Counted from the first letter of the stretch, positions 9,012 to 17,651 are shown. The stretch is DNA of 64,000 nt from Ewingella sp963519305 (GCA_963519305.1 CAUQMS010000012.1:76727-140726); one strand, 5' to 3'. Numbers and translations are program-made. The notes: a model not told the origin generated them from the letters alone.

Positions 9012-9764
9012 ATGAAAATCATGCATAAAACAGTGTTCGGTCAATGGGGGCGCCTGATCACCGGACTGATGGCGCTCTGTCTGGCCAGTCAGGCGATGGC
9101 CGGAATTACCATCGTCAGAACGCGGGTAGTCTATCCGCTGAGCCAGACTGACGTTAGCCTGCAGCTTAATAATGACAGCCCTGCGCCTTCACTTTCACAA
9201 GCCTGGGTTGATGAGGGGGACCCGAACAGCACACCGGCTGACAGCAAAGCCCCGTTCTTTATCACTCCGGCGATTTTTCGCATGGAACCTAACGCATCGC
9301 AGATGCTGCGCATTGTGTACACCGGGCAATCCTTGCCTGATAACCACGAATCGCTGTTCTGGCTTAACGTGCTGGATGTGCCACCCAATGCAAAAGAGGT
9401 GACCAACCGGCTGCAGTTTGCTTTTCGCACCCGCATTAAGCTGTTTGTGCGACCAGCAGGTTTAAAGGGCAGCGTGGAAGAGGCCTCCGCACAACTGCGT
9501 TGGAAGGTAGCTTCCTCGCAAAAAACCGGGGAGCGAGCAATGGAAGTGACCAATTCATCGCCATACTACATCTCGTTAAGTGAATTCGAGGTACAGAGTC
9601 ATGGCCAGCTTCTGAAGAACGAACGCGGCGGTATGATTGCGCCGTTTTCCACCGCAGTATTGCAAGTAGCGGGAGGGGGGGGCCTGCAATCAGGTGCGAA
9701 GGTGAATTACAAAGCCATCGGTGATTTGGGTGAAGCCTTGCCAGGTACGGCGACGCTAAATTAA
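9012..9764 (+). CDS. Periplasmic fimbrial chaperone 2
   Basis: 250 residues from the ATG opening MKIMHKTVFG; an in-frame TTG at 8988 lies inside the usher gene and is less likely. The signal peptide ends at SQAMA. It carries the PapD-family elements: GITIVRTRVVYPLSQTDVSLQLNND, SLFWLNVLDVPP and FAFRTRIKLFVRPAGLKG. It is similar to, but clearly distinct from, chaperone 1. Placed directly before the adhesin gene, it may serve the tip adhesin specifically, while chaperone 1 serves the bulk pilin. That division of labour is inference. Confidence 0.92.
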   Translation: MKIMHKTVFGQWGRLITGLMALCLASQAMAGITIVRTRVVYPLSQTDVSLQLNNDSPAPSLSQAWVDEGDPNSTPADSKAPFFITPAIFRMEPNASQMLRIVYTGQSLPDNHESLFWLNVLDVPPNAKEVTNRLQFAFRTRIKLFVRPAGLKGSVEEASAQLRWKVASSQKTGERAMEVTNSSPYYISLSEFEVQSHGQLLKNERGGMIAPFSTAVLQVAGGGGLQSGAKVNYKAIGDLGEALPGTATLN

Positions 9765-9802
9765 ATCGCTATTTGATTAGCTTCTCTATTAAGGCACTTA
9801 AT

Positions 9803-10843
9803 ATGTTTAGATATATGAAATGGGTATACGGTTTAATCATTGTGGTTCTGTTATCTGCGACCGCTTTATTCAGCGCATCAACCTTTGCATCTTCAACCTG
9901 TAATTTCTTGAACTCTAATAACACACTAGCCGCAGGAGCAATGTCTGTACCGGCTAATGCAACGCCAAATACTGCAGTTAAGACGGTTCAGACGTCTTTT
10001 ACATTTCAATGCAGACAAACCGCGGTCACTGATACGTATGCATATTCAACCCATATGATGTTTCAGTCAGGAAGTGCGCTGGTTTCCGGATACAATGATA
10101 TTTATAAAACAAACATAGACGGTCTAGGCGTTCGTTATACCGTCAGTGCCCCAACCTGCACTAACGCCGCTGCGGTTCATATCACAGGGACCGGAAATAC
10201 TGAGTTTGACTGCCCCTTTAATACAGGAACAACTTATATTCCGGCCCCGATGACAGTGACCACCGATTTTGTAGTTACAGGCACCTTGCCTGCGAGTGCA
10301 ACCTTAACGTCCGTCTCGGTGCTCAATCTCGCTTTTACCGAATCAGACATTCCTGGCGGCGGACCATGGAGAACGACTCCATTAACCGGCGCTGCTTCTG
10401 GTTCAATTACCGCGGCCACCTGTTCAGTCAACCAGAAAATGGTCGGTGTCACGCTGGATCCGGTGGAAATAGCCGATCTTTCCAGCCGCGTAGGCCTCAC
10501 CGCAGCGCCAAAATCCTTTAATTTATCCCTCACCTGTCCAGCAGGGATTAAAGCTTTTGTGACGTTGACGGATAACACCAATATCGCCAACCGCACCACC
10601 ACGCTCGGGCTGACCGCCGATTCAAGTGCTAAAGGCGTGGGTATCCAGATACTCAACAGCAGCGATATACCGGTTGCCTTTGGGCCGGACTCTGCGGTGG
10701 CAGGCAACACCAATCAGTTTCTGTTGGGGACCTCTGCAGGCGGGGCAACTCAGTATCCGTTTAAAGCGCAGTACATCAGTACCGGTAGTATCCGGGCGGG
10801 GAGCGTTAATGCCATCGCGACCTTTACATTTTCCTACCAGTAA
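9803..10843 (+). CDS. Fimbrial tip adhesin (two-domain minor subunit)
   Basis: 346 residues from the ATG opening MFRYMKWVYG, which has an AAGG Shine-Dalgarno at 9791; an in-frame TTG at 9773 lacks one. The signal/anchor segment spans about residues 7-30. Residues about 35-195 form a Cys-containing N-terminal domain with no family I can name. The C-terminal ~150 residues have the pilin-domain pattern (ATCSVNQ ... LSLTCPAG ... ATFTFSYQ) needed to join the fibre. Length and last-gene position match MrkD/FimH-like adhesins. The binding target cannot be told. Confidence 0.85.
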   Translation: MFRYMKWVYGLIIVVLLSATALFSASTFASSTCNFLNSNNTLAAGAMSVPANATPNTAVKTVQTSFTFQCRQTAVTDTYAYSTHMMFQSGSALVSGYNDIYKTNIDGLGVRYTVSAPTCTNAAAVHITGTGNTEFDCPFNTGTTYIPAPMTVTTDFVVTGTLPASATLTSVSVLNLAFTESDIPGGGPWRTTPLTGAASGSITAATCSVNQKMVGVTLDPVEIADLSSRVGLTAAPKSFNLSLTCPAGIKAFVTLTDNTNIANRTTTLGLTADSSAKGVGIQILNSSDIPVAFGPDSAVAGNTNQFLLGTSAGGATQYPFKAQYISTGSIRAGSVNAIATFTFSYQ

Positions 10844-11504
10844 AAACATAATTAAGATTTAAGTTTAAATAAAACAATGCATTACAATATGGAGTTTCGT
10901 TAGGGGTTCACTGCGTATGGTCTGCATAGAGGTTTCTAATTAAGTATAATTCAAAAGACTTCACTTTTTATTTGGGTGTCTACCCCTTAATCTCTGCTCA
11001 GTGGCGTACATCTGCAACACTATGTACGCACCTCAGAAAAATATGGGGTAAAGCATCACCCTACCGCCTGGGAGAGCCCATGGTAACAGGGAGTAGTGCT
11101 TACAGAGTTAGATGCCGGGGAATTATAAAATGGTTAAAAAGAACATGGAGTTAGGAATTTGTGCAGTAGAATATTCTAAGGAAGCGCGTTTTTTTGATTT
11201 TTTAAGATGAGTTATAAGAGTAGTGCGCGTTGCAATATTTAACACCAGGTTAAATGTGAAAATAAGTGTAAAACATTGAAAAATAGGCTCAGGTCAGGAT
11301 AAGTGGTTATCAACAGTCTACTTTGAGACGTTATCCTTGATAGTGATGCGTGTATTGTAAAATATAAAGGGAAACATATAATAAACCGCATTATATATAT
11401 GGATATTATATGTTTATTCAAAGGATTTCAGGCGGCAGATTGTTCCCACGCGCTTAAATAAACCGATGCTGTAATATCCTGTCAAAGAGAGTCAAGAGGC
11501 AACC
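10844..11504 (+). promoter_or_regulatory. 661-bp AT-rich gap before the LuxR-type regulator
   Basis: No convincing coding frame. It contains copy B of the conserved element (10939-10993) and several short AT-rich stretches. The regulator at 11505 has a Shine-Dalgarno AGAGGC just before its ATG, so its promoter should lie in this gap. Confidence 0.45.
10939..10993. repeat. Copy B of the 55-bp conserved element
   Basis: 27 bases identical to 4553-4579, a 19-base middle that again can form a small hairpin (GGGT/ACCC, 10974-10985) although its sequence differs from copy A, then CCTTAATCT at the same offset of 46. The core includes TATAAT (10945-10950) and an RcsAB-like TAAGTATAATTC. It lies about 565 bp upstream of the regulator gene. 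Confidence 0.8.
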
Positions 11505-12089
11505 ATGTGTATCTATATTATTACGGACGATAGCTATTTCTTTACCGGACTAAAAGGCATTATGGTTCAGGCCATCAGTGATGAATTTATTAATCTGAAG
11601 TCCGACAGTGTATTCGCTTCCTTTAAAGTTAAAGAAATAGAGAGCGGAGATGTCTTTGTGATCGCTTCTGATTCTTTCACGCTTAATCTCTCGCTGCTGC
11701 TGTATTTGAAAGACGCGCCAGCCACGTTATTGTTGGGTGATAATAAAGCCAATGAAGCATTAAACAATAACTTGCCATCGGCGGTAATTAGAAATAACGC
11801 GACGGCTGGGGATATTCTGACACTGATAATCCACGAACGTAGACAGTACCGTAACGTCATGTTCCCTGAAATGACCGAACGTGAGCGCGCTGTGCTGCTC
11901 TACACCTTAAAAGGGATCCCTGTGAAATCCATCAGCAGCATGATGGAAATATCGATTAAAACGATTTATGCGCACCGTAAAAATGGTTTTTCTAAAGTTG
12001 GCGCCAGAAACATTATGGATTTTAGTCGGATGGAAAACATCTGTGCCGCAAGAACACCGATGGTCGCGGAATATTTCCCGATGCTTTGA
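11505..12089 (+). CDS. LuxR-type transcriptional regulator next to the fimbrial operon
   Basis: 194 residues. The N-terminal ~115 residues are receiver-like but lack a recognisable phosphoacceptor motif. The C-terminal helix-turn-helix of the LuxR/FixJ class is clear at about 122-180 (MTERERAVLLYTLKGIPVKSISSMMEISIKTIYAHRKNGFSKVG). Size and layout resemble auxiliary regulators such as EcpR/MatA and RcsA that work with RcsB on fimbrial or capsule genes. The position just after the adhesin gene suggests it controls this operon, which is inference. The start is an ATG with AAGAGGC upstream. Confidence 0.82.
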   Translation: MCIYIITDDSYFFTGLKGIMVQAISDEFINLKSDSVFASFKVKEIESGDVFVIASDSFTLNLSLLLYLKDAPATLLLGDNKANEALNNNLPSAVIRNNATAGDILTLIIHERRQYRNVMFPEMTERERAVLLYTLKGIPVKSISSMMEISIKTIYAHRKNGFSKVGARNIMDFSRMENICAARTPMVAEYFPML

Positions 12090-12142
12090 ATACACTACAT
12101 GCAGGAAATATTACAATCTCTTAATCAATGTGAAAGCAATGA

Positions 12143-12451
12143 TTCGTAATGGTGAAAGAGGATGGGTTGTATGTCGGCTATGGCCTGACGCAGATCGACG
12201 CTCTCGAGGGTCAGTCAGTTATTCTGGACAACAGCCAGGCACAAAGTAATGTACTGGGCACGATTCTTTCCGGCAGCGGCGGTTTCATCATCGACGGCGC
12301 CGATGATGTGCGCATCGGTAACGCGGCCAGCGATTATACCGGCGCAACCCTCGGCGGTTATGGCAGCGTGATTAACGCCGGTACGCTGGCGGTGGGTAAG
12401 GCGCTGACCGGCAACGGCCACGATGACTTCAGCAACAGGCATGTGAAATAA
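12143..12451 (+). pseudogene. Autotransporter passenger remnant
   Basis: This short frame (ATG at 12149) encodes about 100 residues with the beta-helix repeat style of AIDA/pertactin-type passengers (GLTQIDALEGQSVILDNSQAQSN, ILSGSGGFIIDGADDVRIGNAASDYTGATLGGYGSVINAGTLAVGKALTGNG). It has no signal peptide and no beta-barrel and stops abruptly after a divergent tail. A stop lies just upstream in frame. It is read as an internal scrap of a once much larger adhesin gene, now cut by the ars region. Confidence 0.7.
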
Positions 12452-12479
12452 CGCCGGATCGATATTTTTCAAAGCATGG

Positions 12480-12923
12480 TCATGCATCTTTACTGCCCAT
12501 AGTGATCTGCTGCCCTTGTTCATTAACGACCTTTTCGCCGTCCTCTTTGGTGAACGCCCCCAGCTGACGGTCTGGTAAAATCTCCAGCACCACTTCAGAA
12601 GGGCGGCACAGCCGGGTGCCCAGCGGGGTGACGACGATGGGCCGGTTAATCAGGATCGGATGTGCCAGCATGGCGTCCAGTAGCGCATCATCCGTGAACC
12701 TGTCTTCTGCCAGCCCCAGCTGTTGATAGGGTTCCACGTTTTTACGCAGCAGCTCCCGCACGCTTAACCCCATACCAGTAACCAGTTTCACCAGTTCCCC
12801 GCGTGAGGGCGGCGTTTCAAGATACAAAATCACGGCAGGTTCAACGCCGCTGTTGCGGATCAGTGCCAGCGTATTGCGCGATGTGCCGCAGGCCGGATTG
12901 TGATAAATCGTGACATCAGTCAT
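12480..12923 (-). CDS. arsC: Arsenate reductase (glutaredoxin-dependent)
   Basis: 147 residues. It reduces arsenate to arsenite in the cytoplasm using glutathione/glutaredoxin, giving the substrate for ArsB. The N-terminal HNPACGTSRNT contains the catalytic Cys12, and RPIVVTPLGTRLCRPSEVVL carries the conserved Arg residues that bind the oxyanion. It closely matches the plasmid R773 type from residue 1 to the FTKEDGEKVV segment, then has a short extra tail (about 10 residues). It is the last gene of the arsRBC operon, 27 bp after arsB. Confidence 0.96.
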   Translation of the reverse strand: MTDVTIYHNPACGTSRNTLALIRNSGVEPAVILYLETPPSRGELVKLVTGMGLSVRELLRKNVEPYQQLGLAEDRFTDDALLDAMLAHPILINRPIVVTPLGTRLCRPSEVVLEILPDRQLGAFTKEDGEKVVNEQGQQITMGSKDA

Positions 12924-12950
12924 TGCGGTCTCCTTCTCTATTGAGTGGCT

Positions 12951-14243
12951 TCACACCACGTTAAACGACAGGCGGATCACCAGGGCTACCAGCGTGACAA
13001 ACAGCACCGGCAGGGTCATCACAATGCCCACGCGGAAGTAGTAACCCCAGGTGATGGTGATATTTTTTTGTGCCAGCACGTGCAGCCAGAGCAGCGTTGC
13101 CAGGCTGCCAATCGGCGTAATTTTCGGGCCGAGATCGCTGCCGATAATATTGGCGTAAATCATAGCTTCTTTGACAACGCCCTCAGCCGTACTGGCATCA
13201 ATGGACAGCGCGCCAATCAGTACCGTCGGCATATTGTTCATCACGGATGACAGTATTGCGGTGAGGAACCCGGTGCCCAGCGTCGCCGCCCATATTCCCT
13301 GTGAGGCGAACGTATTGAGCACGCCTGACAGGCGTTCCGTCAGCCCGGCATTACGCAGGCCATACACCACCAGATACATGCCGAGCGAGAAAATCACAAT
13401 TTGCCACGGCGCTTGTTTTAGCACGGTGACGGTGTCGATAACCTGTGCGCGCCGGGCGACCAGCCACAGGATCAGCGCCCCGGCGGCGGCCACCAGACTG
13501 ACCGGCACGCCAAGCGGCTCGAGGGCAAAAAAGCCAATCAGCAGCAGGGCCAGCACCAGCCAGCCGGTTTTAAAGGTTTTGACATCATGAATCGCCTCAC
13601 GCGGTAATTTCAGTTTCGCCACGTCATAGGTTTTGGGAATGTCTTTGCGAAAAAACAGATGCAGCATGGCGAGCGTCGCCAGAATGGCGGCGATATCCAC
13701 CGGCACCATTACCGAGGCATAGTCATGGAAGCCGAGATGGAAAAAGTCGGCAGAGACGATATTCACCAGATTGGAGACGATCAGCGGCAAACTGGCGGTG
13801 TCAGCAATAAAGCCGGCCGCCATCACGAACGCCAGCGTCGCGCCGCGGCTGAAACCCAGCGCCAGCAGCATGGCAATTACAATCGGGGTCAGGATCAGCG
13901 CCGCACCGTCGTTGGCAAACAGCGCTGCCACGCAGGCACCGAGCAGAATAATGTAGGTGAACAGCCAGCGACCTTTGCCGTTGCCCCAGCGGGCCACGTG
14001 CAGCGCGGCCCATTCGAAAAAGCCCGATTTATCCAGCAACAGGCTGATGATGATCACCGCAATAAAGGTGGCGGTCGCGTTCCAGACAATATTCCACACC
14101 ACCGGAATATCCCCAATATGTACCGCGCCGGTGATTAGCGCCAGCGCCGCGCCCAGCATGGCGCTCCAGCCAATACCTAATCCTCCGGGCTGCCAGATAA
14201 CCAGTATCAGCGTCAGAATAAAAATCGCCCCTGCCAGCCACAT
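12951..14243 (-). CDS. arsB: Arsenite/antimonite efflux permease
   Basis: 430 residues from the ATG opening MWLAGAIFILT; this start has a GGAG Shine-Dalgarno and agrees with known ArsB proteins, whereas an upstream in-frame TTG overlaps that site. About 12 hydrophobic segments; hallmark stretches are NIVWNATATFIAVIIISLLLDKSGFFEWAA, FANDGAALILTPIVIAM and MNNMPTVLIGALSIDAS. It exports arsenite through the inner membrane, using the proton motive force when no ArsA is present, and no arsA is seen here. It lies between arsR and arsC. Confidence 0.96.
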   Translation of the reverse strand: MWLAGAIFILTLILVIWQPGGLGIGWSAMLGAALALITGAVHIGDIPVVWNIVWNATATFIAVIIISLLLDKSGFFEWAALHVARWGNGKGRWLFTYIILLGACVAALFANDGAALILTPIVIAMLLALGFSRGATLAFVMAAGFIADTASLPLIVSNLVNIVSADFFHLGFHDYASVMVPVDIAAILATLAMLHLFFRKDIPKTYDVAKLKLPREAIHDVKTFKTGWLVLALLLIGFFALEPLGVPVSLVAAAGALILWLVARRAQVIDTVTVLKQAPWQIVIFSLGMYLVVYGLRNAGLTERLSGVLNTFASQGIWAATLGTGFLTAILSSVMNNMPTVLIGALSIDASTAEGVVKEAMIYANIIGSDLGPKITPIGSLATLLWLHVLAQKNITITWGYYFRVGIVMTLPVLFVTLVALVIRLSFNVV

Positions 14244-14309
14244 GATGCTCTCCAAAGTAATATATATATATGTTTAATCGAATATGTAACGGTAAATTTT
14301 TTTAGCGGA

Positions 14310-14645
14310 TCACGGGCAGATAGCCTTGCCCTGCGCCAGACGCTGAGCAATCTGAGTCAGCCGCTCCGGCTGGCTGTCAGCGGCCTGCCCAATGATATTC
14401 GCGGCCCACGCGGGCATGTGCGGCGAAAGGCGATAGTGGATCCATTTACCTGCCCGGCGGTCCAGCAATAAGCCTGTTTCACGTAGCATAGCCAGATGCC
14501 GTGAGGTCTTGGGCTGCGATTCAGCAATCGCGACAGTGATATCACATACGCACAATTCACCCGCCTCACGCAGCAGCAGCACAATGCCCAGACGGGTTTC
14601 GTCGGACAATATTTTGAACAGTTGAAGAGGGGTTAGCTGTGACAT
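14310..14645 (-). CDS. arsR: Arsenic-responsive repressor
   Basis: 111 residues, ArsR/SmtB winged helix. The arsenite-binding motif ELCVCD places Cys32 and Cys34 at the known positions. The recognition helix is ESQPKTSRHLAMLRETGLL. It represses the arsRBC operon until arsenite or antimonite binds. It is the first gene of the operon, with a consensus -35 upstream. Confidence 0.95.
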   Translation of the reverse strand: MSQLTPLQLFKILSDETRLGIVLLLREAGELCVCDITVAIAESQPKTSRHLAMLRETGLLLDRRAGKWIHYRLSPHMPAWAANIIGQAADSQPERLTQIAQRLAQGKAICP

Positions 14646-14669
14646 ACGGTCTCCGTTATAGAATTTCCG

Positions 14670-14697
14670 ATAGTAACCGATAGCCGTATACTGTCAA
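14670..14697 (-). promoter_or_regulatory. Promoter of the ars operon with direct repeats
   Basis: On the minus strand, TTGACA (14692-14697) is followed after 16 bp by TACTAT (14670-14675). The interval carries a direct repeat CTATCGG-TTA-CTATCGG, a possible ArsR operator. The arsR ATG lies about 25 bp downstream. Confidence 0.55.
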
Positions 14698-14895
14698 TAA
14701 CATATTCGGTTAAATGAATGTATTTGAGATGGTGTGGTTAAGTTTTACAACCCGTCACCTGCGGATAAGTACGGCAAACCAGCATCAATTTTTTCTTCGG
14801 TTCAAAGCCGTGGTCAATCATGCAGCGCTTCAAGCTGCGACAGGCTGCGTCTATACTGCCTGCATCTTTGGGAAGATCAACTGAGAATAATAATC

Positions 14896-15480
14896 ATGAC
14901 GGAAATGGAAAAAGCCCTGGCAGGGCTGCTCTACGATGCCAATTACGACCCGCTGATCCTTGAACAACGACAGGTCGCCAAGCGCGCACTGTTTGAATAC
15001 AACCATATGCATCCGGACGACATTTCGGAGCGCGTCGACCTGATGAAAAACCTGCTGGCGAAAACCGGTGAATCGCTGGTGATCGAATCACCGTTCCACT
15101 GCGATTACGGTTTTAATATTGAGATTGGGGAGAACTTCTATTCGAACGTTAATCTGGTGATCCTCGACGGCGCGAAAGTCACCATTGGCGACAATGCCTT
15201 TATTGCGCCCAACGTCGGTCTGTACACGGCCGGTCATCCGGTGGATCACGAACGCCGCAATCAGGGGCTGGAATATGCGCTGCCGATCACCATCGGCAAT
15301 AACGTCTGGATCGGCGCGGGCGTCAGCGTATTGCCGGGCGTCACCATTGGTGATAACTGCGTGATCGCCGCAGGCAGCATCGTTAACCGCGATATCCCGG
15401 CCAACTCCATTGCGGCAGGTAACCCGTGCAAAGTCATTCGCCCGATTAACGACAGTGACCGCCAGAAGTTCAGCGTCTGA
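14896..15480 (+). CDS. maa: Maltose O-acetyltransferase-like enzyme (hexapeptide repeat)
   Basis: 194 residues from the ATG opening MTEMEKALAG. Residues 1-55 are the helical maltose/galactoside acetyltransferase N-terminus (LLYDANYDPLILEQRQVAK...YNHMHPDD). The rest is a left-handed beta-helix with the catalytic His in TAGHPVDHERR and the C-terminal repeats WIGAGVSVLPGVTIGDNCVIAAGSIVNRDIPANSIAAGNPCKVIR. It transfers acetyl from acetyl-CoA to sugar hydroxyls. Maa and nodulation-type or LacA proteins share this fold, so the sugar is not certain. It converges on the ampR gene, whose stop is 3 bp away. Confidence 0.85.
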   Translation: MTEMEKALAGLLYDANYDPLILEQRQVAKRALFEYNHMHPDDISERVDLMKNLLAKTGESLVIESPFHCDYGFNIEIGENFYSNVNLVILDGAKVTIGDNAFIAPNVGLYTAGHPVDHERRNQGLEYALPITIGNNVWIGAGVSVLPGVTIGDNCVIAAGSIVNRDIPANSIAAGNPCKVIRPINDSDRQKFSV

Positions 15481-15482
15481 CG

Positions 15483-16355
15483 TCAATGAAACGGCTGCGC
15501 CTCTTTCATCAGCCAGTCGCGGAACAGTTTCATCGACGGCGTCATGGGCTTTGATTTCAGATGGGTGAGCCAGTAACTCCCCTGGCTGATGGTGGTGTCA
15601 AACGGGCAGACCAGCAGGCCGCCATCAAGCTCACGGGCGAACATTTTGGCCGGAGCCAGAGCCACGCCGCCGGTATGAATGGCGGTTTCAATCATCAGGC
15701 GCGAGGAGTCAAAGATCGCGCCGTTGATCCTTTCAGGCACCACGCCAGCGGCGGTGAACCAGTTATCCCATTCGTCGGCACGATAAGACCGTAGTAGATT
15801 TTCTTTAAACAGATCGGCCGGGCAGGTAAGGCGCTGAGCCGTCGCCGGGGTACATAACACGGTTAGTGGTGCATCAAACAACGTTTCATTGTGCGTGGAG
15901 GGCCACAGCCCGGCGCCAAAACGGATGGCAAAATCCAGCCCCTCGGCGGCCAGATTCACCACGTTATTGTTGGTACGCAGCCGCAGTTCAACGATCGGAT
16001 GCTCCAGGCGGAACTGTTCAAGGCGGGGCAGAAGCCAGCCAACGGCAAAAGTGCCGACAGCCGCCACGGTCAGCACTTCATGATACTGACCGCCTTCGAA
16101 CTGCCTGAAAACATTCTCAATATGCCCGAAGGCGTCGGTCAGTACGGCAAACAGCGCCCGCGATTCATCGGTCATTTCCAGACCGCGCGGTAATCGCTTA
16201 AACAGCACCATGCCCAGACGATCTTCCAGAATACGCACCTGCTGACTGACTGCGGCCTGGGTGACATACAGCTCCATCGCCGCCCGGGTAAAACTCAGGT
16301 GTCTGGCCGAGGCTTCGAAAGCGCGCAAGGCATTTAGAGGAAGATTGGATCGCAT
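15483..16355 (-). CDS. ampR: LysR-type regulator of the beta-lactamase gene
   Basis: 290 residues. It matches AmpR throughout: LPLNALRAFEASARHLSFTRAAMELYVTQAAVSQQVRILEDRLG (winged HTH), TFAVGWLLPRLEQFRLEHPIVELRLRTNNNVVNLAAEGLDFAIRFG (effector domain), RSYRADEWDNWF. In known systems it represses bla with UDP-MurNAc pentapeptide bound and activates it when cell-wall anhydromuropeptides accumulate. It is divergent from bla with 164 bp between the start codons, the usual arrangement for an inducible enzyme. Confidence 0.94.
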   Translation of the reverse strand: MRSNLPLNALRAFEASARHLSFTRAAMELYVTQAAVSQQVRILEDRLGMVLFKRLPRGLEMTDESRALFAVLTDAFGHIENVFRQFEGGQYHEVLTVAAVGTFAVGWLLPRLEQFRLEHPIVELRLRTNNNVVNLAAEGLDFAIRFGAGLWPSTHNETLFDAPLTVLCTPATAQRLTCPADLFKENLLRSYRADEWDNWFTAAGVVPERINGAIFDSSRLMIETAIHTGGVALAPAKMFARELDGGLLVCPFDTTISQGSYWLTHLKSKPMTPSMKLFRDWLMKEAQPFH

Positions 16356-16519
16356 AGTATTTACCCATTAGATTTTCTTTAGGCTAGAGGAAATTCTTCT
16401 CGCTTGTCAATACCGGGTGAATGGCCGAAAATCCGGCCCATCAGAAAGGGAAATTCGCTAAATTCTGGATCTTCCCGACGTTCTGTGACGATTAACTTCC
16501 CTCAGAAATAAGAGATGAC
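16356..16519 (+). promoter_or_regulatory. ampR-bla intergenic control region
   Basis: A bla promoter candidate is TTGTCA (16404-16409), a 17-bp spacer, then GAAAAT (16427-16432). The 48 bp upstream of the -35 (16356-16403) is AT-rich with partial dyads around TTAGATTTTC and GAGGAAATTCTTC and is where AmpR would be expected to bind. The exact LysR box cannot be fixed by eye. Confidence 0.5.
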
Positions 16520-17407
16520 ATGCTCATAAATACTTTTCGTAAAACGGCCCTGATGGCCGCGGCCGTAATGCCATTAATGTTTGGCAGTGCGCCTGTGTTT
16601 GCCCAAACGTCTGCTAATGCGGCAGCCATTAAACAGAAACTGGCTGAGCTGGAAAAAAGTTCCGGCGGGCGTCTCGGTGTCGCGCTGATCAATACGGCGG
16701 ATAATTCGCAGATTGTGTATCGCGGCGAAGAGCGTTTCCCGATGTGCAGCACCAGTAAAGTGATGGCGGTATCAGCGGTGTTAAAACAGAGCGAAACGAA
16801 CAAGGCATTGCTGAATAAGCGGGTTGAGATTAAAAAATCCGATCTGGTTAATTACAATCCGATTGCGGAAAAGCACCTCGATACCGGCATGACGCTGGGT
16901 GAACTCGGTGCCGCGGCCATCCAGTACAGTGATAATACGGCCATGAACAAGCTGATCGCCGAACTTGGCGGACCAGCAGGGGTGACGAAGTTCGCCCGTT
17001 CTGTCGGCGATGCGACGTTCCGCCTTGACCGCACTGAGCCCACCCTCAATACCGCGATCCCGGGGGACAAACGTGACACAACGTCCCCTCTGGCGATGGC
17101 AAAAAGCCTGCAAAATCTGGCGCTGGGTAAGGCTCTGGGTGAACCGCAGCGCGCGCAGCTGGTGGAGTGGCTGAAGGGCAATACAACGGGCGGCGAGAGT
17201 ATCCGCGCAGGTCTGCCAGCGACGTGGGTGGTGGGCGATAAAACTGGCAGCGGTGACTACGGCACCACCAACGATATCGCGGTGATCTGGCCTGAAAACC
17301 ATGCCCCGCTGGTGCTGGTGACCTACTTCACCCAGCCACATCAGGATGCCAAAGCCCGCAAAGATGTGTTAGCGGCAGCGGCTAAAATTGTGGCAGCAGG
17401 TCTGTAA
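16520..17407 (+). CDS. Class A beta-lactamase, CTX-M/FONA/SFO-like
   Basis: 295 residues with a signal peptide (ending PVFAQ). All class A motifs are intact: STSK at 77-80 (catalytic Ser, Ambler 70), SDN at 137-139, the omega-loop E173-PTL-N177 (Ambler 166/170) and KTGS at 241-244. Ser after KTG and the DYGTTNDIAVIWP segment are typical of the CTX-M-related chromosomal enzymes of Serratia fonticola, Rahnella and Kluyvera, which hydrolyse penicillins and many early and some oxyimino cephalosporins in the periplasm. With the divergent ampR it is likely inducible. The host genome rather than a mobile element appears to carry it, since no IS lies nearby. Confidence 0.95.
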   Translation: MLINTFRKTALMAAAVMPLMFGSAPVFAQTSANAAAIKQKLAELEKSSGGRLGVALINTADNSQIVYRGEERFPMCSTSKVMAVSAVLKQSETNKALLNKRVEIKKSDLVNYNPIAEKHLDTGMTLGELGAAAIQYSDNTAMNKLIAELGGPAGVTKFARSVGDATFRLDRTEPTLNTAIPGDKRDTTSPLAMAKSLQNLALGKALGEPQRAQLVEWLKGNTTGGESIRAGLPATWVVGDKTGSGDYGTTNDIAVIWPENHAPLVLVTYFTQPHQDAKARKDVLAAAAKIVAAGL

Positions 17408-17417
17408 TTTTTAAGGC

Positions 17418-17441
17418 ATGGGGCGCAGGCCCCATTTGCTT
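17418..17441 (+). terminator. Terminator after bla
   Basis: The stem ATGGGG/CCCCAT (17418-17423 with 17430-17435), loop CGCAGG, is followed by a short T-containing tract. It lies 10 bp after the stop codon. Confidence 0.55.
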
Positions 17442-17544
17442 TATGCGTCGGATCCCCTCTGCTATTTCTCTGATTCACTCAATAGATTTTCTTGCGCAAA
17501 GCGCTCCTTTTACGTTCTACCGTTAACCTCTTCATCCACGTCTC

Positions 17545-17606
17545 TTTGTTTGTTCAATAAATTATTTGCGAACGAACGTTCTCAAAACTTGAACGTCTGT
17601 CCAGCA
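17545..17606 (+). promoter_or_regulatory. Promoter/operator region of the tetR-emrE operon
   Basis: It contains TTTGTTTGTTCA (17545-17556) and GAACGAACGTTC (17570-17581, with a palindromic GAACGTTC), followed by TTGAAC as a possible -35 (17589-17594). Both 12-mers recur in the intergenic region before azlC (44765 and 44793). Confidence 0.5.
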
Positions 17607-17651
17607 TTTGACATGATGCACGGCTTACTCCCTTTTCCGCTGGTTACTCTC

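Noticed and set aside
10972..11154. Plus-strand frame of 60 codons after the adhesin gene
   Set aside because: Starts within the conserved 55-bp element and has no coding character.
12480..14645. Possible arsA, arsD or arsH in the arsenic cluster
   Set aside because: Only arsR, arsB and arsC are encoded; both flanks are occupied by unrelated sequence.
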